Positions 45,738 to 54,931 of a stretch of 64,000 bases of DNA are shown here, piece after piece. How positions within the stretch are numbered: the stretch's first letter is position 1; each line of letters opens with the position of its first letter. The translations under genes were made by a program, and so were the position numbers. Source of the DNA: Pseudoalteromonas sp. 0303 (GTDB taxonomy: Bacteria; Pseudomonadota; Gammaproteobacteria; Enterobacterales; Alteromonadaceae); the NCBI RefSeq assembly GCF_013349995.1, contig NZ_JABVXF010000020.1:28805-92804 (forward strand). Reading direction: 5' to 3'. Under the pieces are notes generated by a model that searched no databases, had not been told where the DNA came from, and was given only the letters and a program-made list of their open reading frames with translations.

Positions 45738-46505
45738 TTGTTCAGGATTTACACCCGTATTTTAATCACCTTGCTACTTTTAGTTTTCCCGTTTCAAAAA
45801 GCATTTAGTCAGCAAAAAATTACGGTTGCACTTGGCAATACACTACCCCCTTGGGTCATGGTTGAAGACAACACAGGCATTATTCCTGACTTACTTCGTG
45901 CAACACTCGGTGTTCACGGTTATCAAATACACTTTGTCTACGTTCCCTATGCAAGGCGGATCCCTTTGTATACTGAGAACTTAGTTGATGTTGTGTCTGA
46001 TATTAATGAAAAAGTTATCGAAACCCATCAAATGAGCGGTTACTTTTCAGATATTGCTTACAGCTACGAGAACTTTGCTTTTAGTCTGGCCAAGCAAAAC
46101 CTGCAGCTTAGTTCAATTGCACAATTAAAACACTTTAGTGTTCTTTCATGGCAAGGTGCAAAAGAATTACTCTCACCAGAATATCAAGCAATGGCCAGAG
46201 AAAACCCACAATACGCAGAAACCTATGATCAGCTTGCACAAGTACAGCTTTTGTATCGAGAGCGCTACGAAGTGATCCAGATGGACGGTAAAATTTTTGA
46301 TTATTATCGAGCGTTAATTAATATCAATGATGAAATTGATGTCTCTAAACCTGTGCAACGATTTGCGTTATTTGGCAAAAACCCCAGTGGCTTTTTATTT
46401 CGAGACGAAGCCTTAAGAGACCTGTTTAACGAGAACTTGCGTAAACTAAAATCAACTGAAGAATACACGCGGATAATCAATCGCTATACATCTAAGAGCC
46501 ACTAA
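45738..46505 (+). CDS. Periplasmic solute-binding family 3-like protein
   Basis: A 255-residue protein with a signal peptide (residues 1-24, ending KAFSQ). Its two-lobed binding fold resembles amino-acid-type (SBP_bac_3) binding proteins: ITVALGNTLPPWVMVEDNTGIIPDLLRATL, then VVSDINEKVI and a helix near the end, LRDLFNENLRKLKSTEEYTRIINRY. No ABC permease or ATPase is adjacent. Such orphan proteins in Alteromonadales may be sensors or act on signalling enzymes; the diguanylate cyclase next door is convergent. The start is TTG with AAGGAA six to seven bases upstream. Confidence 0.8.
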   Translation: MFRIYTRILITLLLLVFPFQKAFSQQKITVALGNTLPPWVMVEDNTGIIPDLLRATLGVHGYQIHFVYVPYARRIPLYTENLVDVVSDINEKVIETHQMSGYFSDIAYSYENFAFSLAKQNLQLSSIAQLKHFSVLSWQGAKELLSPEYQAMARENPQYAETYDQLAQVQLLYRERYEVIQMDGKIFDYYRALININDEIDVSKPVQRFALFGKNPSGFLFRDEALRDLFNENLRKLKSTEEYTRIINRYTSKSH

Positions 46506-46620
46506 TTTAGATAAAATTGAAGGTAGCCGTAAAGAGCTGGTTGGTAAACTTCAGCAAAAATACGGTAAATCTAAGGAAGAAGCTGAGCGTGAAGTCAGCG
46601 ACTTTGAAAAAAGCCATTAA
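46504..46620 (+). pseudogene. CsbD-family stress protein remnant, C-terminal half only
   Basis: Reading from 46504, the frame encodes about 38 residues (LDKIEGSRKELVGKLQQ, then YGKSKEEAEREVSDFEKSH and a stop at 46620). This is the conserved C-terminal half of CsbD/YjbJ proteins, normally about 65-70 residues. Upstream in frame there is no ATG, GTG or TTG before a stop at 46474. The first half of the gene, its start and its promoter are missing, and the remnant begins at the stop codon of the solute-binding-protein gene. A fixed deletion or recombination junction near 46500 is the likely cause. Confidence 0.8.
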
Positions 46621-46631
46621 TTTGAGCAATC

Positions 46632-46658
46632 AATAAAGCCGCTAATTGCGGCTTTATT
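46632..46658. terminator. Bidirectional intrinsic terminator
   Basis: A perfect 11-bp stem AATAAAGCCGC/GCGGCTTTATT (46632-46642, 46648-46658) lies between the csbD remnant and the convergent cyclase gene. It may be the original csbD terminator. Confidence 0.85.
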
Positions 46659-46660
46659 TA

Positions 46661-47701
46661 TCAAGCAGGCTCATGCTTTGCTAAATCGACTTCAGCAACC
46701 GTTTGATTTTTACCTTGCGATTTAGCGCGGTAAAGCCGTTTATCAGCAATGTTCAAACAATGATCCATGCTCTCATCAGCAACGCGCACGTACAAGCCAA
46801 TACTTAAGGTGACATTAAAACGATGCTGGCCGCTCGTAAATGGCTTTTCAGCAAGCTTCTTATGGATTTTTTCAGCGACTTTTCTGGCTCTAAGCTCATA
46901 CCCTGTTGGGATCACAATTAAAAACTCTTCGCCGCCCCAACGGGAAATAACATCGTCTTCTGTGCACACGTTTTTAAATACATCAGCAAAAAATATCAGC
47001 ACCTCATCGCCCACTTGATGACCGTAGGTATCGTTGATTTGCTTAAAGTTATCAACATCCATCAGCAAGAACACAGCCCCTTCGCCAAAGCGCTTATCTT
47101 GCAAGCATTCAGTTGTGTAGCGACGGTTAGCGAGTTCTGTCATTGCGTCAGTGCGAGCAAGCTTTTGATTAAGCTTAAGTTGCTCCATTAACTGCAAACT
47201 GTATTTGTTGCGGTAATATTCGTAGAAGCCAGCCAAAATACATAAAATCGAGAAACACAGCATGACACGTGTAGGAAAGTAATGACTCGGATAACTGTAA
47301 TAACCAAATTGATCGGTAAAATAGAAAAGCACCGAGATAATAATGGCAAGCAAGATAAGATCGAACGCTCCGCGCTTTAAGCCACGAATAAAAAAGGTCA
47401 CAGGAGATACGATAAACAGCCATAACGGCCCAGTGCCATTGCTCCCCCCAGAGACAATTAAAAAACACATCATCGAATAGAGGGCGTACAGCATAAGTAC
47501 TGCGATGGTTTCGTCACGATTTTTAATAACGAAAGGTGAGGCAAACACAAAGCCGCCAATAATCAATAAATAGCTAAGGGCATGGTAACCATCTTGATAG
47601 CTGGTGATCGCCATTAAAAACGAGGTAATCGAGCCAATAAATGCAAAAACACGTAAAAATCGTGCTTTATCTTTGTCACTTGCATTCACTGTATCAATCA
47701 C
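46661..47701 (-). CDS. Membrane-bound diguanylate cyclase (GGDEF)
   Basis: Makes cyclic di-GMP from two GTP. The N-terminal half has about six membrane helices (residues 12-165) of no named sensor type. The C-terminal GGDEF domain (about 180-340) has an active GGEEF signature in RWGGEEFLIVIP, and metal site MDVDNFKQINDTYGH. The allosteric I-site RxxD is T-E-D-D here, so Arg is missing and product inhibition by that site is not expected. Single gene, no phosphodiesterase nearby; a PilZ protein gene lies about 7 kb away. Confidence 0.94.
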   Translation of the reverse strand: MIDTVNASDKDKARFLRVFAFIGSITSFLMAITSYQDGYHALSYLLIIGGFVFASPFVIKNRDETIAVLMLYALYSMMCFLIVSGGSNGTGPLWLFIVSPVTFFIRGLKRGAFDLILLAIIISVLFYFTDQFGYYSYPSHYFPTRVMLCFSILCILAGFYEYYRNKYSLQLMEQLKLNQKLARTDAMTELANRRYTTECLQDKRFGEGAVFLLMDVDNFKQINDTYGHQVGDEVLIFFADVFKNVCTEDDVISRWGGEEFLIVIPTGYELRARKVAEKIHKKLAEKPFTSGQHRFNVTLSIGLYVRVADESMDHCLNIADKRLYRAKSQGKNQTVAEVDLAKHEPA

Positions 47702-47820
47702 AATTTCACCTTAGATTTCTTGATCAATCTCAATAACTTTAACACAAATATTTAAAATAGAAGGAATTTGCCAGTATTAAAACAATTAAAAAGAAAAAAG
47801 TATGATAAAAAATGAGCATA

Positions 47821-47848
47821 AAAAACGAGCCATTGGGGGCTCGTTTTT
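47821..47848 (-). terminator. Terminator after metH
   Basis: An 11-bp stem AAAAACGAGCC/GGCTCGTTTTT (47821-47831, 47838-47848) with a T run on the minus strand lies 32 bases after the metH stop codon. Confidence 0.9.
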
Positions 47849-47879
47849 AATTTAAACAAAAGTTAATAACTAAAGGTTA

Positions 47880-50510
47880 TTATTCTGGTTCATAGCCCAA
47901 ATTAGGCGACAACCAACGCTCAGCTTCTGCAAGAGTCATGTTGGTGCGCTTAGCGTAATCTTCAACCTGATCTTTTTGAATTTGCGCCACAGCGTAGTAC
48001 TTAGCTTCAGGGTGAGAGAAATACCAACCAGAAACCGCCGCACCCGGCCACATTGCATATGAACTGGTTAGCTTCATGCCGATACGTTGCTCGGTATCAA
48101 GTAACTGCCAGATTTTCTTCTTCTCTGTATGTTCAGGACAAGCAGGATAACCTGGCGCTGGGCGAATACCTTGGTAGTTTTCACGAATAAGTTCATCGTT
48201 CGATAGATTTTCATCTACCGCATAGCCCCAATACTCTTTACGCACTTGCTCATGCAAATATTCAGCAAATGCCTCAGCCAAACGGTCTGCTACGGCTTTA
48301 ACCATGATCTTATTATAATCATCTTGCTTAGCATCGAAGGCATCGGAAAGGTCGTCTTCTTCAAGACCACCAGTAACCGCAAAAGCACCAAAGTAATCAG
48401 GAGTGCCTTTTGGCGCAATATAATCAGCTAAACAGTAGTTAGCAAAGTCGGTTTTTTCCGTTTGCTGACGTAAATGACAGGATGTAGTTAAAAGCGTTGT
48501 ACGCGACTCATCGGTGTAAATCTCAATGTCATCTCCTACTCGGTTTGCAGGGAATAAACCAATGACACCTAAAGGTTGCAGCGCACCTGATTGCTCAAGC
48601 TCATCAAGCATTGCGTTGGCATCAGCGAATAAGCTTTTAGCCTGTTCACCTACAATTTCATCTTCAAGAATACGTGGGTACTTACCAGCGATTGACCACG
48701 TCATGAAATAAGGTGTCCAGTCGATGTACTGTCTTAACGTCGCAATCGAAACATCTTTAAACTCAGTCACACCCAGCTTTTTCGGCACAGGTGGCGTGTA
48801 GTTATCCCAATCGAGTTTTACTGCGTTGTCGCGAGCACGCTGTAAAGTAACGGGTTTTGAGCGTGGCTTTTTACGTGCTTGTTGTTCACGTACTTTTTCA
48901 TACTCAGCCTTGGTTTTCTCTAAAAATGCCGGCTTTAACTCTTTCGACAATAAATTAGAAACCACACCCACAGCGCGGCTGGCGTTATTGACGTAAACCA
49001 CACCTTTATCATACTGAGGCTCAATTTTAACCGCAGTATGCGCTTTAGAGGTTGTTGCACCACCAATCAGTAACGGTAATTCAAAACCACGACGGGTCAT
49101 TTCTTTCGCAACATGCACCATTTCATCAAGTGATGGGGTAATCAGCCCTGATAAACCAATAATGTCAGCTTTTTCGTCAATGGCGGTTTGCAAAATTTTC
49201 TCTGCTGGCACCATCACACCAAGGTCGATAACCTCGTAGTTATTACATTGCAGTACCACGCCTACAATATTCTTACCAATGTCGTGTACGTCGCCCTTAA
49301 CGGTTGCCATAACCACTTTACCATTGGTTGCGCCCTCTTCTTTTTCAGCTTCAATGAAAGGGTCAAGATAGGCAACGGCGCGCTTCATCACACGAGCTGA
49401 CTTAACAACCTGAGGTAAGAACATTTTACCCGCACCGAATAAGTCACCTACTACGTTCATGCCGTCCATAAGCGGGCCTTCGATCACTTCGATAGGCTTA
49501 GCTTTGCTCTTGCGGCACTCTTCGGTATCTTCGTCGATGTACTCGGTAATGCCTTTTACTAACGCATGTTCAAGGCGCTTTTCAACAGGCCAAGTACGCC
49601 ACTCTAAATCTTCTACTTTCTCTGCTTGCGCCATACCTGAGTATTTTGGTGCAAGTTCAACAAGTCGCTCACCAGCACCTGGGTCGGTATTGAGGATCAC
49701 ATCTTCTACAGCTTTACGCAGCTCTTCAGGGATATCGTCGTAAACCGCTAATTGACCCGCATTAACAATGCCCATGTCCATACCCGCTTTAATCGCGTGG
49801 TATAAAAACACAGAGTGAATAGCTTCACGAACTGGGTTATTACCACGGAACGAGAACGACACATTCGATACACCGCCCGACACTTTACAGTGCGGTAAGC
49901 CTTGCTTAATTCGACGCGTACCTTCGATAAACTCAACAGCGTAGTTATCGTGCTCTTCAATGCCCGTTGCGACGGCAAAAATGTTCGGGTCAAAAATAAT
50001 GTCTTCTGGCGGAAAGCCAATATCATCAACGAGTATTTTGTAACTACGCTGACAAATCTCGAACTTACGATCAGCAGTTTCAGCTTGCCCGGTTTCATCA
50101 AACGCCATTACAACCGCAGCAGCACCAAAGCGTTTAATTAACTTAGCTTGGCGGATGAACGGCTCTTCACCTTCTTTAAGTGAAATTGAGTTAACAATGG
50201 CCTTACCTTGAATACACTTTAAGCCTGCTTCAATCACGTCCCATTTAGATGAGTCGACCATGATAGGTACTTTTGAGATATCAGGCTCTGAGGCAATTAA
50301 GTTTAAAAACTTTACCATCGCCGCTTTCGAGTCCAACATGGCTTCATCCATGTTGATATCAATTACTTGCGCGCCATTTTCTACTTGTTCACGGGCAACA
50401 TCGAGAGCGGTCTCGTAATCTTCTTCCATGATCAAGCGCTTAAACTTAGCCGAGCCTGTTACATTGGTACGCTCACCGACGTTAGTAAATACAGCAATTT
50501 GGTCAGTCAT
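47880..50510 (-). CDS. metH: Cobalamin-dependent methionine synthase, C-terminal part (folate, B12 and activation domains)
   Basis: Second half of a divided MetH, 876 residues. Order: methyltetrahydrofolate domain ([17 protein letters not shown] at residue 9 on), B12 cap region, cobalamin domain with the base-off motif [11 protein letters not shown], then [10 protein letters not shown] and LIGGATTS, and the AdoMet reactivation domain with [12 protein letters not shown]. It lacks the homocysteine domain, which is the separate gene upstream. Its ATG is in the same frame as that gene, 12 bases after the first base of its TAG stop; TAGGA overlaps the stop and serves as ribosome-binding site. Both halves should assemble into one enzyme. 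Confidence 0.95.
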   Translation of the reverse strand: MTDQIAVFTNVGERTNVTGSAKFKRLIMEEDYETALDVAREQVENGAQVIDINMDEAMLDSKAAMVKFLNLIASEPDISKVPIMVDSSKWDVIEAGLKCIQGKAIVNSISLKEGEEPFIRQAKLIKRFGAAAVVMAFDETGQAETADRKFEICQRSYKILVDDIGFPPEDIIFDPNIFAVATGIEEHDNYAVEFIEGTRRIKQGLPHCKVSGGVSNVSFSFRGNNPVREAIHSVFLYHAIKAGMDMGIVNAGQLAVYDDIPEELRKAVEDVILNTDPGAGERLVELAPKYSGMAQAEKVEDLEWRTWPVEKRLEHALVKGITEYIDEDTEECRKSKAKPIEVIEGPLMDGMNVVGDLFGAGKMFLPQVVKSARVMKRAVAYLDPFIEAEKEEGATNGKVVMATVKGDVHDIGKNIVGVVLQCNNYEVIDLGVMVPAEKILQTAIDEKADIIGLSGLITPSLDEMVHVAKEMTRRGFELPLLIGGATTSKAHTAVKIEPQYDKGVVYVNNASRAVGVVSNLLSKELKPAFLEKTKAEYEKVREQQARKKPRSKPVTLQRARDNAVKLDWDNYTPPVPKKLGVTEFKDVSIATLRQYIDWTPYFMTWSIAGKYPRILEDEIVGEQAKSLFADANAMLDELEQSGALQPLGVIGLFPANRVGDDIEIYTDESRTTLLTTSCHLRQQTEKTDFANYCLADYIAPKGTPDYFGAFAVTGGLEEDDLSDAFDAKQDDYNKIMVKAVADRLAEAFAEYLHEQVRKEYWGYAVDENLSNDELIRENYQGIRPAPGYPACPEHTEKKKIWQLLDTEQRIGMKLTSSYAMWPGAAVSGWYFSHPEAKYYAVAQIQKDQVEDYAKRTNMTLAEAERWLSPNLGYEPE

Positions 50511-50519
50511 GTCGGTTTC

Positions 50520-51587
50520 CTAGTTTAAGTTACACGCTTCAAGGCCCGATAAGCGCATACGCACTTCAAGCTCAGGTAATTGGCGAGGTTTAACACCTTC
50601 AAGGCCTTTCGCAAACGCCTTAATATGAGCCGGTGTGGTGCCACAACAACCACCTACAATATTGATAAAGCCAGACTTGCCCCAATCAATAATTTCTTGG
50701 GCCATTTCAGGAGCTTCTAAATCATATTCGCCAAACTCGTTCGGTAAACCTGCATTTGGATGCACCGAGGTAAAGGTTTCACAAACGCGCGATAACTCTT
50801 CAACATACTGGCGCAGTAAGTCAGGGCCAAGGGCGCAGTTAAGGCCGATTGATAGCGGTTTAATATGGCGAATTGAGTTATAAAATGCTTCTGTGGTTTG
50901 CCCTGATAAAGTTCGGCCAGAGGCATCGGTAATGGTGCCTGAGATCATCACAGGTAAACTACGACCAGCTAGTTCGAATGCTTCTTCCACAGCAAACGAA
51001 GCCGCTTTTGCATTAAGGGTATCAAAGATGGTTTCTATTAAAATAAGGTCAGCACCACCTTCCATTAATGCCAGTGTTGACTCAACATACGCAGCCACCA
51101 GCTTATCAAAGTTGATATTACGATAACCTGGGTCATTTACATCTGGTGAAATAGAACAGGTTTTTGACGTTGGCCCAAGCACACCGGCTACATAACGCGG
51201 TTTGCTAGGATCTTTTGCTTCAAGTTCATCACACACGCTGCGTGCAAGCTTCGCTGACTCGAGGTTGATTTCGCGGCTAAGGCTCGCCATATCGTAATCT
51301 TCCATCGAAATAGTCGTGGCATTAAAGGTATTCGTTTCGATGATATCAGCACCGGCTTCTAAGTAAGCACGGTGAATATCAGCAATGATTTTTGGCTGAG
51401 TTAGGCTTAATAAATCGTTATTGCCTTTAATAAGTACATGCCAATCTTTAAAGCGCTCACCGCGATAATCCTGTTCTTCTAACTTATATTCTTGGATCAT
51501 GGTGCCCATCGCGCCATCGAGGATTAAAATTCGCTGTTTTAGCGCCTCGGTTAATTGTTCGCGTTTATTCACTGCATTACTCGGCAT
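50520..51587 (-). CDS. metH: Cobalamin-dependent methionine synthase, N-terminal homocysteine domain
   Basis: First part of a divided MetH, 355 residues: the homocysteine S-methyltransferase barrel. It opens with [13 protein letters not shown] and has the three zinc-binding Cys in GLNCALGP and [10 protein letters not shown]. It ends with [11 protein letters not shown] then TAG, exactly at the linker that in E. coli MetH (RLSGLEP...) leads to the folate domain. The 11-base overlap with metA and AAGGA nine bases before the ATG show a metA-metH operon. A protein read through the TAG would have about 1235 residues, against 1227 in E. coli. Confidence 0.95.
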   Translation of the reverse strand: MPSNAVNKREQLTEALKQRILILDGAMGTMIQEYKLEEQDYRGERFKDWHVLIKGNNDLLSLTQPKIIADIHRAYLEAGADIIETNTFNATTISMEDYDMASLSREINLESAKLARSVCDELEAKDPSKPRYVAGVLGPTSKTCSISPDVNDPGYRNINFDKLVAAYVESTLALMEGGADLILIETIFDTLNAKAASFAVEEAFELAGRSLPVMISGTITDASGRTLSGQTTEAFYNSIRHIKPLSIGLNCALGPDLLRQYVEELSRVCETFTSVHPNAGLPNEFGEYDLEAPEMAQEIIDWGKSGFINIVGGCCGTTPAHIKAFAKGLEGVKPRQLPELEVRMRLSGLEACNLN

Positions 51588-52524
51588 AGTTGTTAGTCCT
51601 TACATCTTGGCTAACTAAGTTAATATCATACGGTGTAGTTTGGTACACATAATAGTTTAACCAATTCGAAAACAATAAAAAGGCATGGCTTTGCCACGTT
51701 TTCGACGGTTCGTTGTCTGGGTTATCGTCAGGGAAGTAATTTTCTGGCTTAGGTGCATCCGCTGATTTTTCTTGGTCGCGTAAATACTCCCCTTTTAAGG
51801 TATGAGCATCGTACTCTGGATGGCCAGTAATATACACTTGGCTACCTGATTTATTTTTAATTAAGTAGGCACCTACTCGCTCTGATCCGGCTAACACCAC
51901 CAGCTCTTCGCAGGCATTGATCTTATCGATATCAATATGACCATAACGAGAATGTGGCACTAAAAAGGTATCATCAAAGCCACGCGTTAGCGCTGCGTGG
52001 TCAAAATAGCTTTTATGGGTAAATACGCCACTGAGTTTGTTTGGTTTCAGATCACGTTTAAGGCCATAGTGATGATAAAGCCCAGCATGGGCCGCCCAAC
52101 ACGAAAACAGCGTAGACGTCACATGCTGCTCCGCCCAATCTAAAATAACTTTTAGTTCGTCCCAGTAAGCAACTTCGTCATATTCTAAATGAGCAAGCGG
52201 CGCGCCCGTTATGATCATGGCATCGTAGTTATTATCTTTCACTTCTGAAAAATAACGATAAAACGTATCCATGTGCTGCTCAGAGTTACTACTGGTGCGA
52301 TGGGTATCTAAGCGCAACAGCTCAACATTAACTTGCAGCGGTGAGTTTGCTAACAAGCGAATAAACTGCACTTCGGTTTCAACTTTGTTTGGCATTAAGT
52401 TTAAGATGGCCAAACGCATTGGGCGGATTTCTTGCGTTTTAGCACGACTTTTTGGCATTACAAACACGTTTTCTTGACGTAACTTTGCAATGGCAGGCAA
52501 TTCATCTTTTACTGTAATGGGCAT
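51577..52524 (-). CDS. metA: Homoserine O-succinyltransferase
   Basis: First enzyme of methionine synthesis from homoserine. The glutamine-amidotransferase-like fold has the catalytic Cys in [16 protein letters not shown], His in VPHSRYGH and Glu in GHPEYD; the start [23 protein letters not shown] is highly conserved. Length 315 (309 in E. coli). Succinyl versus acetyl specificity is decided by a single residue near the active site and cannot be settled by eye. GGAG lies six bases before the ATG. It leads the metA-metH operon behind MET boxes. Confidence 0.96.
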   Translation of the reverse strand: MPITVKDELPAIAKLRQENVFVMPKSRAKTQEIRPMRLAILNLMPNKVETEVQFIRLLANSPLQVNVELLRLDTHRTSSNSEQHMDTFYRYFSEVKDNNYDAMIITGAPLAHLEYDEVAYWDELKVILDWAEQHVTSTLFSCWAAHAGLYHHYGLKRDLKPNKLSGVFTHKSYFDHAALTRGFDDTFLVPHSRYGHIDIDKINACEELVVLAGSERVGAYLIKNKSGSQVYITGHPEYDAHTLKGEYLRDQEKSADAPKPENYFPDDNPDNEPSKTWQSHAFLLFSNWLNYYVYQTTPYDINLVSQDVRTNNYAE

Positions 52525-52556
52525 AGCTGGCTCCGAGCATACTTATCTGACTGCTA

Positions 52557-52605
52557 ATTATGAACGGATAGTTAGAAATTTCAACCTCTAGATGTTTAGA
52601 TGTCC
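52557..52605 (-). promoter_or_regulatory. metA promoter with three tandem MET boxes (MetJ operator)
   Basis: On the minus strand TTGAAA (52584-52579) and CATAAT (52562-52557), 16 bases apart, form a sigma-70 promoter. Overlapping and upstream of the -35 box, 52605-52582, are three contiguous 8-mers: GGACATCT, AAACATCT and AGAGGTTG, the first two 6/8 to the MET box AGACGTCT. Tandem 8-bp boxes are the signature of MetJ operators, so S-adenosylmethionine-dependent repression is expected. Confidence 0.8.
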
Positions 52606-52723
52606 AAATGAATTTTATTTGTTTGAAAGCAAAGCCCATAAAAGCCTGTTTCGTTGACGTATACGCGACAGAGCCTCTACAATATACGCTGTTAATTTTT
52701 CTTATAAATTGAAGGCTCCTTTC

Positions 52724-54397
52724 ATGGTGTTACCAGATAAGTTTATATTCTCGATGAGTCGAGTTTCTAAGGTTGTGCCACCTAAGCGCACTATCTTAAA
52801 AGATATTTCTTTACACTTTTTCCCAGGCGCAAAAATTGGTGTGCTAGGTCTAAACGGTGCAGGTAAATCAACGTTACTTCGCATTATGGCTGGTGTTGAC
52901 CAAGACTTTGAAGGTGAAGCTCGCCCTCAACCAGGCACTAAAATCGGTTACTTACCGCAAGAACCTGTACTAGACGAAAGCAAAACAGTTCGCGAAACAG
53001 TAGAAGAAGCAGTAAGCGAAGTTAAAAACGCACTAAACCGCCTTGATGAAGTATACAACGAGTATGCAATGGACGGTGCTGACTTTGATGCACTTGCGAA
53101 AGAGCAAGGCGAACTTGAAGCTATCATCCAAGCACACGATGGTCACAATATTGACAACGTGTTAGAGCGTGCAGCTGATGCATTACGCCTTCCACCTTGG
53201 GATGCAAAAATTGAACACCTTTCGGGTGGTGAGCGTCGCCGTGTTGCGATCTGTCGTTTACTACTTGAAAAACCAGATATGCTTATTCTTGACGAACCAA
53301 CCAACCACTTAGACGCTGAGTCAGTTGCTTGGTTAGAGCGCTTCTTACACGACTACGAAGGTACCGTGGTTGCTGTAACCCACGACCGTTACTTCTTAGA
53401 TAACGTAGCAGGTTGGATTTTAGAGCTTGACCGTGGTGAAGGTATTCCTTGGGAAGGTAACTACTCATCGTGGCTTGAGCAAAAAGATTTACGTTTACAA
53501 CAAGAACAGAAATCTGAAAAAGCACGTCAAAAATCAATCGCACAAGAACTTGAATGGGTACGTTCAAACCCGAAAGGCCGTCAAGCTAAGTCTAAAGCAC
53601 GTATGGCACAGTTCTCTGAGCTTCAGCAAAACGATTATCAAAAGCGTAACGAAACAAATGAACTATTCATTCCACCGGGTCCACGCTTAGGTGACCAAGT
53701 TATCGAAGTGAAAGGCCTGAAGAAGAGCTTTGGCGACCGTGTATTAATCGATGACTTAAACTTTGCAATGCCGAAAGGCGCTATCGTAGGTATTATCGGC
53801 GCCAATGGTGCGGGTAAATCAACGCTATTCAAAATGTTAAGTGGTGAAGAAACGCCTGATAGCGGTGAGATCATTGTTGGTGACACAGTTGAGCTTGCAA
53901 CGGTTGATCAGTTCCGTGGCGACATGGACGAAAGCAACACTGTTTTCCAAGAAATCTCTAACGGCCAAGACGTATTAAAAATTGGTAACTTTGAATTCCC
54001 AAGCCGTGCCTATGTTGGCCGCTTTAACTTCAAAGGTAACGACCAACAAAAATTCGTTAAAGACCTATCAGGTGGTGAGCGCAACCGTTTACACCTAGCT
54101 AAGTTACTAAAAGCAGGTGGCAACGTATTACTACTGGATGAGCCAACCAATGACCTAGACGTTGAAACACTACGTGCACTGGAGAACGCTATTTTAGAGT
54201 TCCCTGGCTGTGTAATGTGTATCTCGCATGACCGTTGGTTCCTTGACCGTATTGCTACACATATTCTTGATTACCGTGACGAAGGCCAAATTAACTTCTT
54301 CGATGGTAACTACACAGAATACGAAGAGTGGTTGAAGAAAACCTTAGGCGCCGAAGCAGCACAACCTAAGCGTATCAAATACAAAAAAATTGGCTAA
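52724..54397 (+). CDS. ettA: Energy-dependent translational throttle protein EttA (ABC-F)
   Basis: ABC-F ATPase that binds the ribosomal E site and tunes the first elongation step to the ADP/ATP ratio. Two nucleotide domains: first with GLNGAGKST, LSGGERRR and DEPTNHLD, second with GANGAGKST, LSGGERNR and DEPTNDLD; the arm and linker regions fit EttA (GRQAKSKARMAQF). Length 557 (555 in E. coli). The ATG at 52724 follows GAAGG by eight bases; an in-frame TTG at 52709 adds residues not in the family. Divergent from metA. Confidence 0.96.
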   Translation: MVLPDKFIFSMSRVSKVVPPKRTILKDISLHFFPGAKIGVLGLNGAGKSTLLRIMAGVDQDFEGEARPQPGTKIGYLPQEPVLDESKTVRETVEEAVSEVKNALNRLDEVYNEYAMDGADFDALAKEQGELEAIIQAHDGHNIDNVLERAADALRLPPWDAKIEHLSGGERRRVAICRLLLEKPDMLILDEPTNHLDAESVAWLERFLHDYEGTVVAVTHDRYFLDNVAGWILELDRGEGIPWEGNYSSWLEQKDLRLQQEQKSEKARQKSIAQELEWVRSNPKGRQAKSKARMAQFSELQQNDYQKRNETNELFIPPGPRLGDQVIEVKGLKKSFGDRVLIDDLNFAMPKGAIVGIIGANGAGKSTLFKMLSGEETPDSGEIIVGDTVELATVDQFRGDMDESNTVFQEISNGQDVLKIGNFEFPSRAYVGRFNFKGNDQQKFVKDLSGGERNRLHLAKLLKAGGNVLLLDEPTNDLDVETLRALENAILEFPGCVMCISHDRWFLDRIATHILDYRDEGQINFFDGNYTEYEEWLKKTLGAEAAQPKRIKYKKIG

Positions 54398-54410
54398 TTA
54401 GCTGATACTC

Positions 54411-54437
54411 AAAAAGCCCCTACTTAGGGGCTTTTTT
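54411..54437 (+). terminator. Terminator after ettA
   Basis: AAGCCCCTA pairs with TAGGGGCTT with a tiny loop, followed by six T (about 54411-54437). Confidence 0.9.
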
Positions 54438-54512
54438 GTTGCAGTAAGCTTTACTATCACTCACTCCATTATGATCTATACTTATTAGATCACTAAAGTT
54501 GGAGATACAGCT

Positions 54513-54878
54513 ATGAATGAACGCAGAGAGTTTTCGCGGGTATTATTTTCTTGCCCTGCGATACTTCGCATTGAAGGTAACGACTATCACTGTCAGTTAC
54601 TTGATCTATCTTTGCAAGGTGCGCTTATTACTAAAAGTGATTCATTTTTAGTGCCTATTCATAGTAAAGCTGACTTAATCTTTACCCTGCCAGAGTCATC
54701 AATCGAGATTAAAATGCAAGTGGAGCTATGCCATGTTGAGCATCAGCATGCAGGCCTTCGCTGCGAACATATCGATATTGATAGTATTACTCACTTAAAA
54801 CGGTTGATTGAGCTCAATCTGGGTGATGAAGCATTATTACATCGCGAATTAGCTCATTTAATTCACGCACCAGAGTAA
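54513..54878 (+). CDS. PilZ-domain c-di-GMP-binding protein
   Basis: A 121-residue single-domain PilZ protein. Both cyclic di-GMP contact motifs are intact: RxxxR at R5-R9 (RREFSR) and DxSxxG at D31-G36 (DLSLQGA). The rest is the expected beta-barrel (LIFTLPESSIEIKMQVELCHVE) and a C-terminal helix. It should act as a receptor translating c-di-GMP level into motility or surface-polysaccharide output; the partner is unknown. GGAG lies upstream of the ATG. It is followed by the HDAC-like gene after 53 bases. Confidence 0.9.
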   Translation: MNERREFSRVLFSCPAILRIEGNDYHCQLLDLSLQGALITKSDSFLVPIHSKADLIFTLPESSIEIKMQVELCHVEHQHAGLRCEHIDIDSITHLKRLIELNLGDEALLHRELAHLIHAPE

Positions 54879-54931
54879 ACTTTTGTCGGTAGATTCGTTA
54901 TGCTGTAGCAAATTCAGCTATTCAATGAGCT

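Noticed and set aside
45738..46505. Part of an ABC transporter operon
   Set aside because: No permease or ATPase gene is adjacent; neighbours are hrpB, a csbD remnant and a cyclase gene.
50511..51600. Cobalamin or SAM riboswitch before metH or metA
   Set aside because: metH halves and metA overlap or are a few bases apart, leaving no leader; upstream of metA the signal is protein-type MET boxes.
53283..53886. Open frames opposite or shifted inside ettA
   Set aside because: They mirror the strongly coding ettA frame and have no motifs or ribosome-binding sites.
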